64,000 nt of DNA from Pseudoalteromonas luteoviolacea DSM 6061 (lineage in GTDB: Bacteria > Pseudomonadota > Gammaproteobacteria > Enterobacterales > Alteromonadaceae): contig NZ_AUYB01000099.1 of the NCBI RefSeq assembly GCF_001625655.1, forward strand, positions 38,781 to 102,780. The letters are read 5' to 3'. A program made the position numbers and the translations under genes. The notes below the pieces were generated by a model. It saw only the letters and a program-made list of their open reading frames with translations. It was not told the DNA's origin and ran no database searches. The number at the start of each line of letters is the position of its first letter. Within the stretch, counting starts at the first letter, position 1. Shown here one piece after another: positions 1 through 8,044 of the stretch.

Positions 1-133
1 TGTCTAGATCAAGGTTATGCATTTGACACCAAGGTTCCACAGCCTTAGCAATCGCTTTGTCAGAGTCTACCAAGGTGCCATCCATATCGAAAATCACCCC
101 ACAGTATGCAGTTAGGTCACAGAATTGTTTCAT
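1..133 (-). CDS. HAD-family phosphatase, N-terminal fragment
   Basis: Translating the minus strand from the ATG at 131-133 gives a protein start with the HAD motif I sequence FDMDGTLVDSD at about residues 15-25, where the first Asp is the nucleophile of HAD phosphatases. The gene runs off the left edge after 44 codons, so its length and cap domain are unknown. The DxDGTLVDS form is typical of subfamily IA sugar-phosphate or phosphoglycolate-type phosphatases. It is divergent from a DeoR-family regulator with 142 bp between the two starts, so it is a likely target of that regulator (inference). The substrate cannot be named. Confidence 0.85.
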   Translation of the reverse strand, partial: MKQFCDLTAYCGVIFDMDGTLVDSDKAIAKAVEPWCQMHNLDLD

Positions 134-154
134 ACTTCCCCCCCCTTTATAAAT

Positions 155-273
155 ATGCAAAAACATGCATTCAAGCAAATATTAATGCAAAAACAGGCTA
201 TCTCATGCAGATAATAGCCTTGCCATTCCTGTAAGATCAAGTAAAATTCGGCAAAAAGATGCAGGAACGTGCA
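155..273. promoter_or_regulatory. Shared control region of the HAD gene and DeoR regulator, phased TGCA motifs
   Basis: The 142-bp divergent intergenic region carries TGCA at 156, 166, 186, 206, 260 and 270, a related GGCT at 196 and GGCA at 250. Within each of the two clusters the spacing is 10 or 20 bp, which puts the motifs on one face of the helix. The last motif lies just before the regulator start at 276. I infer operator half-sites for the adjacent DeoR-type regulator, giving autoregulation and control of the HAD gene. No experimental consensus is known to me. Confidence 0.45.
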
Positions 274-275
274 AA

Positions 276-1040
276 ATGCTCTTAGCAGAACGACATCAAT
301 TAATTTTAGAACAGCTCAATGCCCAAGGCAGGATCACCTCAGTTGATCTGGCTAAATTGCTGGCTGTAAGTGAAGATACAATTAGACGCGATCTTAATAA
401 ATTAGGGGAGCTAAAGTTACTGCGCCGCGTGCATGGTGGCGCACTTGTTTTACAAGAAGAGACGCCCGATTACTTCGATCGCTTAGGCACCCCGGATCCT
501 TCTAAAAAACGCTTTATTCAACCGGCACTGGCCATGCTCGAAGCAGGGCAAACCATCGTGATTGATTCAGGGGAAACCTGTCGCTACCTCGCGCAAAATT
601 TGCCAGCTAATTTGCCACTTACCGTCGTAACAGGCTGCCCGTTGATTGTTCAAGACTTAATGCAACATCCACAAGTGCAAGTCATACAGCTCGGGGGACG
701 TATGTTTAAGCCTGCTATGCGCACGGTTGGTAATGGTGCAATTGAGATGCTCAAGCAGATCCGTTTTGACTTAGTTTTTATGGGCATATGTGCATTCCAC
801 ATAAAGCATGGGTTTTGCGTCAATTATTTTGAAGAAGCTGAAGTACTGAGAGCAACCATAGAGCAAGCGGACCGCACCGTTTTAATGGGCCCCCATGATA
901 AGCTTGATAAAACGATGACCTATCAAATTGTGCCAGCCCATAAGATCCATCACATCATTACTGACGAAGGACTCCGCTCTGACGTGCAAGCGAGTATTCA
1001 AGAGCGAGGTATTGAGTTGACGGTGGTATCTGATGATTAG
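276..1040 (+). CDS. DeoR-family transcriptional regulator
   Basis: This is a 254-residue protein with the family's usual length and layout. Residues about 5-57 form the DeoR winged helix-turn-helix (RITSVDLAKLLAVSEDTIRRDL, then LLRRVHGGAL). The C-terminal part, about 75-235, matches the sugar-phosphate sensor fold, with TIVIDSGETCRYLA and the VVTGCPLI stretch. The ATG at 276 follows AGGA at 263-266. Members usually repress sugar or nucleoside catabolic genes and are released by a phosphorylated sugar. The divergent HAD phosphatase and the phased motifs between them make that gene the obvious candidate target. The inducer is not known. Confidence 0.9.
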   Translation: MLLAERHQLILEQLNAQGRITSVDLAKLLAVSEDTIRRDLNKLGELKLLRRVHGGALVLQEETPDYFDRLGTPDPSKKRFIQPALAMLEAGQTIVIDSGETCRYLAQNLPANLPLTVVTGCPLIVQDLMQHPQVQVIQLGGRMFKPAMRTVGNGAIEMLKQIRFDLVFMGICAFHIKHGFCVNYFEEAEVLRATIEQADRTVLMGPHDKLDKTMTYQIVPAHKIHHIITDEGLRSDVQASIQERGIELTVVSDD

Positions 1041-1114
1041 CGCCTTCACATGCTTGGCCTTTTACATCTTGCCAGTTAAAATAAGCGGGTTTTGATCTAT
1101 CTTGGAAATTTGCA

Positions 1115-1768
1115 GTGCTTCTAAACTATAACCCACCACTCGACCCGTATATCGAGATCTTATATCAGGATGATCACATGTTAGTGATCAACAAACCAAG
1201 TGGCTTGTTAACGGTACCTGGCAAAGATCCTAAACATGCGGACAGTGCAATTAACCGCATCAATCGAGTTTATCCTTCAGCCAAAATAGTGCACCGATTA
1301 GACATGGCAACATCAGGGGTTTTATGTTTGGCAATGCACAAAGAAGCCCACCGCTTTTTGAGTATTCAATTCCAAGATAGACTCACCAAAAAGCGGTATG
1401 TGGCACGAGTGCATGGCAAATTGACGCAATCACACGGCTCTGTTGATTTGCCCTTAATCTGCGATTGGCCAAACCGACCTAAACAAAAAGTCTGCCATGA
1501 ATCTGGTAAACCTTCTCTCACCCATTATGAAGTGATAGAGCATGAAGCACAGGCCACACGAGTATCTTTGACACCCATCACAGGCCGCTCGCATCAACTA
1601 CGCGTGCATATGCAATCACTGGGGCATGTTATCCTAGGTGACAGACTCTATGCTCAAGGTGAAGCATTGGCCGCAGCGAGCAGATTACAACTACACGCGC
1701 AAATGCTGCAGATCTGCCACCCAATCAGTGGTGAGATGATGCACTTTGAAGCACCAGATCCGTTTTAA
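1115..1768 (+). CDS. rluA: 23S rRNA U746 / tRNA U32 pseudouridine synthase RluA
   Basis: The 217-residue protein aligns closely, from memory, with Escherichia coli RluA (219 aa), including the N-terminal NYNPP, ILYQDDHMLVINKPSGLLTVPG, the catalytic block HRLDMATSGV at about residues 60-69 (Asp is the nucleophile) and PLICDWPNRPKQKVC. It should isomerise uridine in 23S rRNA and in several tRNAs. It has no S4 domain, as expected for RluA. The start is GTG at 1115; no in-frame ATG fits the conserved N-terminus. It is convergent with the M20 gene, with 20 bp between the stops. Confidence 0.93.
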   Translation: MLLNYNPPLDPYIEILYQDDHMLVINKPSGLLTVPGKDPKHADSAINRINRVYPSAKIVHRLDMATSGVLCLAMHKEAHRFLSIQFQDRLTKKRYVARVHGKLTQSHGSVDLPLICDWPNRPKQKVCHESGKPSLTHYEVIEHEAQATRVSLTPITGRSHQLRVHMQSLGHVILGDRLYAQGEALAAASRLQLHAQMLQICHPISGEMMHFEAPDPF

Positions 1769-1788
1769 ACCTGGTGCTTAAACGCGCT

Positions 1789-3099
1789 TTATTGATTAAA
1801 GAGATCGAGTGCACTTGCAGTCATTGCACGTACACCTGTTCTGATCGCTAGTGGATAATCAGGTGCAAACTTACTTGAATGTAACGATGGCAATGGCTCA
1901 CCTGTTTGTTGTGCGCGCTGATATTCTTCAGGGTTAACACCACCTAGCCAAAAAATCGTGATGGGAATATTATCTTCGGTGCGCCCATATAAGCCAAAAT
2001 CTTCTCCTGCCATAACAGGGTCTGATTTAAGCACTTGTGCTTCACCGAGCTCATTGCGAATGCTGTCAGTCACACGATTGGCAAGTGCCGGCTCATTATA
2101 GGTGGATGGAATACTCTCTTCTTCATGCACATAAACCACTGGCGCAAGTGCTTCTGGCAGCCCCGCGCTCAGAGCTATGCCCTTGGTAAGCCGTTCCAGC
2201 GCCGCAATTTGTTGATCTCGCACTTCTCGGTCGTATGATCGCAGTGTAAGTTGTAGCTTAACTTCATTCGAAATAATATTGTGTTTAGATCCACCATGAA
2301 TAGATCCAACAGTGATCACTGAGGGCTTTAATGGAGAGATCTCTCGACTTGTAATGGTCTGGATCCCAAGCACAATACGCGATGCCAGCACGACAGGATC
2401 TATGGTGGTATGAGGATAAGCGCCATGGCCACCCTGCCCTTTGACAATAATGTCTACAGAATCGACATTAGCCAGTGCATAGCCTGGGGAGATAGCAACT
2501 TTACCAGCAGGTAGTGCAGCGCTCACATGTAACCCAAGCACATGGTCCGGCTTGGCAAACTGGCTAAATAAGCCCTCTTTCAACATTGCTTTTGCACCAG
2601 CTCCAACCTCTTCCGCAGGCTGTGCCACCATCATTAATGTCCCTTGCCATTTGTCTCTGTTAGCTACCAGTTGCTCTGCCGCGCCAATAAAACTCGTCAT
2701 ATGAATGTCATGACCACAGCCGTGCATAACACCAACGGTATTATTGTTAGCATCTTTAACTCTTACCTTAGAAGCATATGGTTTGCCTGTTTGTTCAATG
2801 ATCGGTAAACCATCAGTGTCTGCACGGATCATCACCGTAGGTCCTTCACCATTCTTGAGCAAACCAACAACACCATATCCCCCCACTCTTTCAGTTACCT
2901 TAAAACCCAATTGTTTGAGCTCAGCAGCAAGGCGAGCACCTGTTTTTTTCTCTTGAAGTGAGAGTTCAGGATTTTGATGCAAGTGTAAATAGAGTGCTTC
3001 TAGCTCTGGCAATGCACGTGTAACCTGTTGATCTAAATTGCTAGCTGTTGCGGCGCTAGCACTGGACAGTAACGCAATAGACGCGATCAGTGTTTTCAT
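1789..3099 (-). CDS. Exported M20-family amidohydrolase (hippurate/aminoacylase type)
   Basis: The 436-residue protein starts with a signal peptide (about residues 1-19, hydrophobic core IASIALLSSASAATA) and then an M20D peptidase domain. Metal ligands are visible in MHGCGHDIH (about 125-133, with Cys128, His130 and His133) and in PAEEVGAG further on; the dimerisation domain follows at about 205-320. Relatives are hippurate hydrolases, carboxypeptidase Ss1 and N-acyl-amino-acid amidohydrolases that release an amino acid from an N-acyl derivative. The signal peptide places it in the periplasm or outside. The substrate cannot be fixed from sequence. Confidence 0.88.
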   Translation of the reverse strand: MKTLIASIALLSSASAATASNLDQQVTRALPELEALYLHLHQNPELSLQEKKTGARLAAELKQLGFKVTERVGGYGVVGLLKNGEGPTVMIRADTDGLPIIEQTGKPYASKVRVKDANNNTVGVMHGCGHDIHMTSFIGAAEQLVANRDKWQGTLMMVAQPAEEVGAGAKAMLKEGLFSQFAKPDHVLGLHVSAALPAGKVAISPGYALANVDSVDIIVKGQGGHGAYPHTTIDPVVLASRIVLGIQTITSREISPLKPSVITVGSIHGGSKHNIISNEVKLQLTLRSYDREVRDQQIAALERLTKGIALSAGLPEALAPVVYVHEEESIPSTYNEPALANRVTDSIRNELGEAQVLKSDPVMAGEDFGLYGRTEDNIPITIFWLGGVNPEEYQRAQQTGEPLPSLHSSKFAPDYPLAIRTGVRAMTASALDLFNQ

Positions 3100-3279
3100 A
3101 AATTTATTATTATTGAATTTGGAATGTCACACCAGATTGCAAACAAAAGCGCACAATTGCAACTACTTTATGAACAACCTATCAGTTTGAGTAAAACTCA
3201 CTGCGTATAGACGGTTTTGATCTACCATTTTGCTAAGCCTTTGCTAAGCTTAAATTCTCTACAGGGGGATTTTGTTACT

Positions 3280-4473
3280 GTGAAAACAATAAATATCAAA
3301 GATTTAGAACCGGGTATGTTTGTTGTGGGCGTGATTAAACAAGCAGGCCACGTAAGAGTAAAAAATCAAGGTTGGGTAAGAGATCAAAAAGGGATCAAGA
3401 ACCTGATCCAATCAGGTGTTCTTGAAGTCGAGATTGACCCTGACAAAACACTAAATCAAACCGAAGAAGAACATAATGTCTCTGAAGAATGCTTAGAGCC
3501 GCCGCAAATTGATCCTTGGCACAAATCGGTCCCAGTAGAAGCCGAACTTGGGCAAGCAGTAAAAATGTATGAGCAAGCCAAGCAACTGCAAGAGAAGGCC
3601 TTTACTGATATTCGAGATGGGCGCAAAATTGATGTCACCGAGTTTAAAGAAACCGCTTCAGGCTTTATAGACTCTGTATTTCGCAATCAAGATGCACTGG
3701 CCTGTATCGCTCGGATCCGAGACAAAGATGGCTACCTTTTGGAGCACTCTTTAAACGTTTCGATTTTAATGAGTATTTTTGCCAAACACCTTGGCTTTGA
3801 CAGGGCACTTATTGAAGAGTTGGCCACTGGGGCACTGCTTCATGACATAGGTAAAATTAAAATTCCCGATGAAATCTTACAAAAACCAGAAAAGCTCAGT
3901 GAAAACGAATTTGCCATCATGCGCGAACATGCAAAATATAGTCATGACATCGTAAAAGAAGCCGGACTGGGTACAATCGCATCTGAAATTGCGGGCTTTC
4001 ATCACGAACGACTGAACGGCACAGGTTACCCGTTTGCCAAACAAGGCGATGAATTATCACAATTTGTACGCATGATATCGATCGTTGACGTCTATGACGC
4101 ATTAACCGCTGAAAGGGTCTATAAAGTCGGTATGACACCTATTCAAGCTTTTAAAAAACTCAAAGCTGGTTGCCCCAATGAATTTGATGAAGAGTTGCTT
4201 AATCAATTTATACACTGCATTGGTATGTACCCTGTTGGGACCTTAGTAAAGCTTAAGAGCCATCGTGTGGGGATTGTTGCAGCTAGCAATCCAGACTCAC
4301 CTTTGCAGCCAGTAGTGAAGGTTTTTTACAATGCTAAAAATATGTTTCATGTCGAAGTCAGAGATATCGATCTCAGTGACAAACGAATTGATGATGAATT
4401 AGAAGCGGCGGTAAAACCAGAGGAGTTTGGACTAGATCTGATCAAATTCTTCCGTCATTCGATGCTGCCATAA
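3280..4473 (+). CDS. HD-GYP cyclic-di-GMP phosphodiesterase with DUF3391
   Basis: The open frame extends upstream to 3217, but I choose the GTG at 3280: it gives the typical family start VKTINIKDLEPGMFV and sits behind AGGGGGA at 3263-3269. The product is 397 aa. Residues about 3-60 are the DUF3391 domain common in front of HD-GYP modules. The HD-GYP domain spans about 145-315, with HD at 188-189 in LLHDIGKIKIP and the full ERLNGTGYP motif, GYP at 249-251. Members hydrolyse c-di-GMP and favour motility over biofilm. It is a cytoplasmic protein; no partner is adjacent. A tandem TTTGCTAAGC repeat lies just upstream at about 3230-3250. Confidence 0.92.
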   Translation: MKTINIKDLEPGMFVVGVIKQAGHVRVKNQGWVRDQKGIKNLIQSGVLEVEIDPDKTLNQTEEEHNVSEECLEPPQIDPWHKSVPVEAELGQAVKMYEQAKQLQEKAFTDIRDGRKIDVTEFKETASGFIDSVFRNQDALACIARIRDKDGYLLEHSLNVSILMSIFAKHLGFDRALIEELATGALLHDIGKIKIPDEILQKPEKLSENEFAIMREHAKYSHDIVKEAGLGTIASEIAGFHHERLNGTGYPFAKQGDELSQFVRMISIVDVYDALTAERVYKVGMTPIQAFKKLKAGCPNEFDEELLNQFIHCIGMYPVGTLVKLKSHRVGIVAASNPDSPLQPVVKVFYNAKNMFHVEVRDIDLSDKRIDDELEAAVKPEEFGLDLIKFFRHSMLP

Positions 4474-4509
4474 CTGATTAATTGGCTACGGCAGCACCTC
4501 AGGCAAGGA

Positions 4510-5601
4510 TTAAGGTATCCAGTCTTGCATTGCACTCAAGGTAAATTCGATACCATCAAAATCAAACAGTGCTTGTTCAGGTGTGATTTCAACGATGGTC
4601 AATGCGCCTAGATTATCCCCTTCGTATAATTCGCGATTATTAATTTTGATCCACCGCTTTTCTGGTTCAGTGGCGTAAATATGTGCCTGATATCGCAAAG
4701 ACGGGATGCTATTTTGCAAACGCGGTGGTAACAACTCTACGGGCGTTGCATTTGCAGTTATACGGCTGCTAGAGACGACATCACCATCAGCACCAATACG
4801 CTCCTCTTGGTAATTAGTTTCAGCAACGGCCTGCGCAAACGCTTGCTTCAGCTCATCAGAAACACCATCAAGCTCATCTTCCTGCTGTTTTTCAACCGAA
4901 GTATTATTCTGTCCAGCACTGTTATAAGGCGCACCGACCACACGGTATTGCCCCATATTTTGATTGCTCGGTATTGCCATAGGTTGCTGCGCATAACCCA
5001 TATTTGGCTGAGCAAACTGCTGATTAGGAACGAGCTGCTGCATTTGTGGAGTTTGTCCCTGGATTGGCACATTAATTATTTGTCCCTGACTATTCACAGG
5101 CACTAATTGCTGCGAGTATACAGCATTGCCACTTGCATCAAAGCCCACTTGCACGGACATCCATTGATAATTAATTTGGTTGTTAATCGCTGCATTATAT
5201 TGTGGCTGCACCTGGACTGGTACTTGCGCCACAACTTGACCTGGTTGCAGTATGGTTTGCGCAGGTGCGGGGGCAACAGCAGCGACTTGTGTTGTCGCTG
5301 GCGCAACAGTAGGTGCCGTTGCTGGTTTATCTTCCTCGGGCGATTTCTGTGCAGCTTCTTCGGTTTTGACGCTTGGAGTTGAGGCTACTTTGAGAGATGC
5401 GTCTACTTGAGGCTCTGATTGAACTGATTGCCCTACAAAGTAACCAGCCCCCAAAGCACAAACCGTCAGTAGGCCGCCCCCCAAACCCATACTTAAACGT
5501 TTATAAAACGCAACTTGTGCACTTTGTCGTGCCTGTACATAATCTTGTTCAGACTTTGACTGTTGTTGTGATTGTTTTAATGCATTGACAAGGTAAGACA
5601 T
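4510..5601 (-). CDS. gspB: GspB-like type II secretion accessory protein
   Basis: The 363-residue protein has a short cytoplasmic N-terminus (MSYLVNALKQSQ), one membrane segment at about 37-57, a long low-complexity periplasmic linker rich in Ala, Pro and Gln (about 60-220), and a C-terminal GspB domain (about 285-363) containing YATEPEKRWIKINNRELYEGDNL and ending FTLSAMQDWIP. GspB/ExeB works with the GspA/ExeA ATPase to place the type II secretin through the peptidoglycan. It lies 9 bp downstream of the gspA-like gene and is probably cotranscribed. No other type II secretion gene is in the window. The Gln-rich linker is unusually long. Confidence 0.85.
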   Translation of the reverse strand: MSYLVNALKQSQQQSKSEQDYVQARQSAQVAFYKRLSMGLGGGLLTVCALGAGYFVGQSVQSEPQVDASLKVASTPSVKTEEAAQKSPEEDKPATAPTVAPATTQVAAVAPAPAQTILQPGQVVAQVPVQVQPQYNAAINNQINYQWMSVQVGFDASGNAVYSQQLVPVNSQGQIINVPIQGQTPQMQQLVPNQQFAQPNMGYAQQPMAIPSNQNMGQYRVVGAPYNSAGQNNTSVEKQQEDELDGVSDELKQAFAQAVAETNYQEERIGADGDVVSSSRITANATPVELLPPRLQNSIPSLRYQAHIYATEPEKRWIKINNRELYEGDNLGALTIVEITPEQALFDFDGIEFTLSAMQDWIP

Positions 5602-5610
5602 AGCACACCA

Positions 5611-6525
5611 TTAAAATAAAAATGAAAGACCAAAGCCACAGGCAAACATAGCCGCGACCCAGCCGGAAACCAAAGCAGGCACATTGAGAGATTTCTTCTG
5701 TTGCTCTGGTATTAGGTTTAGCGGCAGAGCTTCTTTCGCAGCTTCTTGCGCAATTTGTTTGCTTACTTCTTGCTGCTGAGACGAATAAGCCCCTAATAGG
5801 CAACGATCAGCCAGTAAGTTTATCAGCCTTGGGATCCCAGCCGTGACCTGATGAATATATTGGATAGACTGATCGCTAAATAAGTTCGCATCACAACCAG
5901 CTTTATTAAGCCTGTGCTTAATGTACGAGAATACCTGTGATTCGGTTAAGGGTAACAAATGATATCGTGCAGTGATCCTTTGTGCTAACTGACGTAACTC
6001 ATTACGTTGTAGTAACTGCTGTAACTCGGGTTGCCCGACTAAAACAATTTGCAGTAATTTTTTATGATCTGTTTCTAAGTTGGTTAGCAGACGCAACTGT
6101 TCGAGTACTTCAGCAGCTAAATGCTGCGCTTCATCAATGATCAACATGGTGTGTCCACCATGTTCATGATTTTCCAGTAATCTCGCCTTAATGACGTCAG
6201 TTAGGGATTTTAATGACGCTTCTTTAGCATCATACTCGATATCTAGCTCATCGCAGATACTCGCTAACAACTCCATTTCAGACAACGCAGGGTTTAACAC
6301 AAACGCGACCTGAGTAGACTCAGGCAATTGCGCTAACATACTGCGGGTGACTGTGGTTTTCCCCGTCCCCACTTCCCCTGTTAACAATACAAAACCGCCA
6401 GCGTCACCGAGTCCATAAGTTAAATGTGCCAACGCTTCTTTGTGGCGATCACTTAAAAACAGAAACTCAGGATTTGGCGCGATTGAAAACGGTTTCTCCG
6501 TTAAACCAAAGTAGCGTAAATACAC
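5611..6525 (-). CDS. gspA: GspA/ExeA-like AAA ATPase, short form
   Basis: The 304-residue protein opens with YLRYFGLTEKPFSIAPNPEFLFLSDRHKEAL, the signature of the ExeA family. Walker A is TGEVGTGKTT at about residues 49-58 and Walker B is MLIIDEAQHL at about 127-136. A single hydrophobic segment close to the C-terminus (about 281-303) should anchor it in the inner membrane. Classical ExeA is about 540 aa and carries a periplasmic peptidoglycan-binding domain after the membrane segment; here the protein stops right after the membrane segment, so that domain is missing. The downstream gspB supports a role in secretin assembly. Confidence 0.87.
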   Translation of the reverse strand: MYLRYFGLTEKPFSIAPNPEFLFLSDRHKEALAHLTYGLGDAGGFVLLTGEVGTGKTTVTRSMLAQLPESTQVAFVLNPALSEMELLASICDELDIEYDAKEASLKSLTDVIKARLLENHEHGGHTMLIIDEAQHLAAEVLEQLRLLTNLETDHKKLLQIVLVGQPELQQLLQRNELRQLAQRITARYHLLPLTESQVFSYIKHRLNKAGCDANLFSDQSIQYIHQVTAGIPRLINLLADRCLLGAYSSQQQEVSKQIAQEAAKEALPLNLIPEQQKKSLNVPALVSGWVAAMFACGFGLSFLF

Positions 6526-6697
6526 GATATGTCTCTTTATTGTTAGAATGCTGCCTATAATGGCAAAAAATCACTTTAAGTTAAAACACTGTTTGCTTAA
6601 TCGCCCCTGAATTTTTCATGAATTTAGGAACAAACATTTTAAACTCAAGACGATAGTGTCATAGTTAATGATTAACCAAGAAGTATGTAGGATGGCT

Positions 6698-7807
6698 ATG
6701 AAGGTGTATTTGGTAGGTGGTGCGGTCAGAGATAAGTTGCTTGGCCGGCCTATTTTAGAGCGGGATTATGTGGTGGTCGGCGCCACAATTAGAGATATGT
6801 TGAAACTTGGCTATCAACAAGTCGGTAAAGACTTCCCTGTTTTCTTACATCCAAAAAGTAAAGATGAGCATGCACTTGCCAGAACTGAAAGAAAACAGGG
6901 GCAAGGCTATACTGGGTTTATCTGCGACTTTGCACCAACCATTACTCTAGAAGATGATCTGATCCGGCGCGATCTGACAGTCAATGCGATCGCAGAAGAT
7001 GATCAGGGTAACTTGATCGACCCCTATCAAGGTAAAGTAGATCTCGACAATAAGATCTTACGTCATGTCAGTGATGCCTTCAGCGAAGATCCACTTAGGA
7101 TCTTGCGTGTCGCGAGATTCGCCGCTCGTTATAACTACTTGGGCTTTACTATTGCCGATGAAACTGTCTTGTTGATGAAAGATATGGTTGCTCAAGGAGA
7201 GCTAAAAACTCTCACCAAAGAACGCGTATGGATGGAAATCGAGAAGTCTCTCAAAGATGGCGCTATTCATATCTTTACCTATGTCTTGTCTGATCTTAAC
7301 GCGCTGCCTTATGTAACACCTTGGCAGACAAAGTGGGATCAAGGTACGTCAAATACCATAGCTGATCAGATTTCTCGGTTAGATCAAAGCAATGAGACTT
7401 ATCTCAGATCTGCTTTTAGCTTGTGGCAATATCGCGCCGATATAAGTACATACAATCTAGAACAAGATCATAAGATCCCAAAAGCATTTGCTGAAGCCTT
7501 GCGAGATTTACAAACAAATTTACCACTTCTTCAATCTCATACTTGGCAAGCTGATACACTGATGCAGATATTTAACCAGTTGGATGCTTGGCGTCGCCCA
7601 GAGCGCCTCAGTCTATTTATCAACAGCATCCGTGTAATCGATGCTGCCTGTGCCAGAAGAGGCTCTGAATTGAGCAAAGCGTATAAAGCCGCTTGCAACG
7701 TGAAAGCTCAGGAAGTGATTGCACTCGGCGCGAAAGGAGCAGAGATAAAAACAGAAATGGATAAGCTGAAATTAAAACGCATTCAGAGTCTATTAGACCT
7801 CAAGTAA
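6698..7807 (+). CDS. cca: tRNA CCA-adding nucleotidyltransferase
   Basis: The product adds or repairs the 3' CCA of tRNAs. The N-terminal nucleotidyltransferase motifs are clear: [34 protein letters not shown], and [13 protein letters not shown] place the start at 6698 because AGGA at 6689-6692 precedes it and the conserved N-terminus begins there (369 aa); ATGs at 6668 and 6692 are alternatives. E. coli Cca is 412 aa with a C-terminal HD phosphohydrolase domain. This protein is shorter and I see no HD motif, so it is probably a pure nucleotidyltransferase. It is divergent from gspA. Confidence 0.92.
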   Translation: MKVYLVGGAVRDKLLGRPILERDYVVVGATIRDMLKLGYQQVGKDFPVFLHPKSKDEHALARTERKQGQGYTGFICDFAPTITLEDDLIRRDLTVNAIAEDDQGNLIDPYQGKVDLDNKILRHVSDAFSEDPLRILRVARFAARYNYLGFTIADETVLLMKDMVAQGELKTLTKERVWMEIEKSLKDGAIHIFTYVLSDLNALPYVTPWQTKWDQGTSNTIADQISRLDQSNETYLRSAFSLWQYRADISTYNLEQDHKIPKAFAEALRDLQTNLPLLQSHTWQADTLMQIFNQLDAWRRPERLSLFINSIRVIDAACARRGSELSKAYKAACNVKAQEVIALGAKGAEIKTEMDKLKLKRIQSLLDLK

Positions 7808-8044
7808 ACTTACTACTGGGGAGTGCAATCATACAGTCTGCACTCTCACTTCCACCATAGCGCGACCAGACCTCCATCCAATTGTACAAAAAACAACTAA
7901 ATTTTTAATCTTGTAGAATGTCATAAAATTTAACTTGATCACAAAAAAAACAAGCATATATAGTACCTATAACATATATAACAATTTATACACAAAAGGT
8001 CTATTGACCAAAATCTACTATTAAAAACATGAAAAGGAATTGCA
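7808..8044. other. Intergenic region with stem-loop, leader of the subtilase gene
   Basis: An inverted repeat GAGTGCA (7821-7827) / TGCACTC (7839-7845) lies behind cca without a clear T-run, so it may be a weak terminator or a 3' stabilising stem. The rest, about 7890-8040, is very AT-rich and should hold the subtilase promoter, which I could not assign with confidence. Confidence 0.4.
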
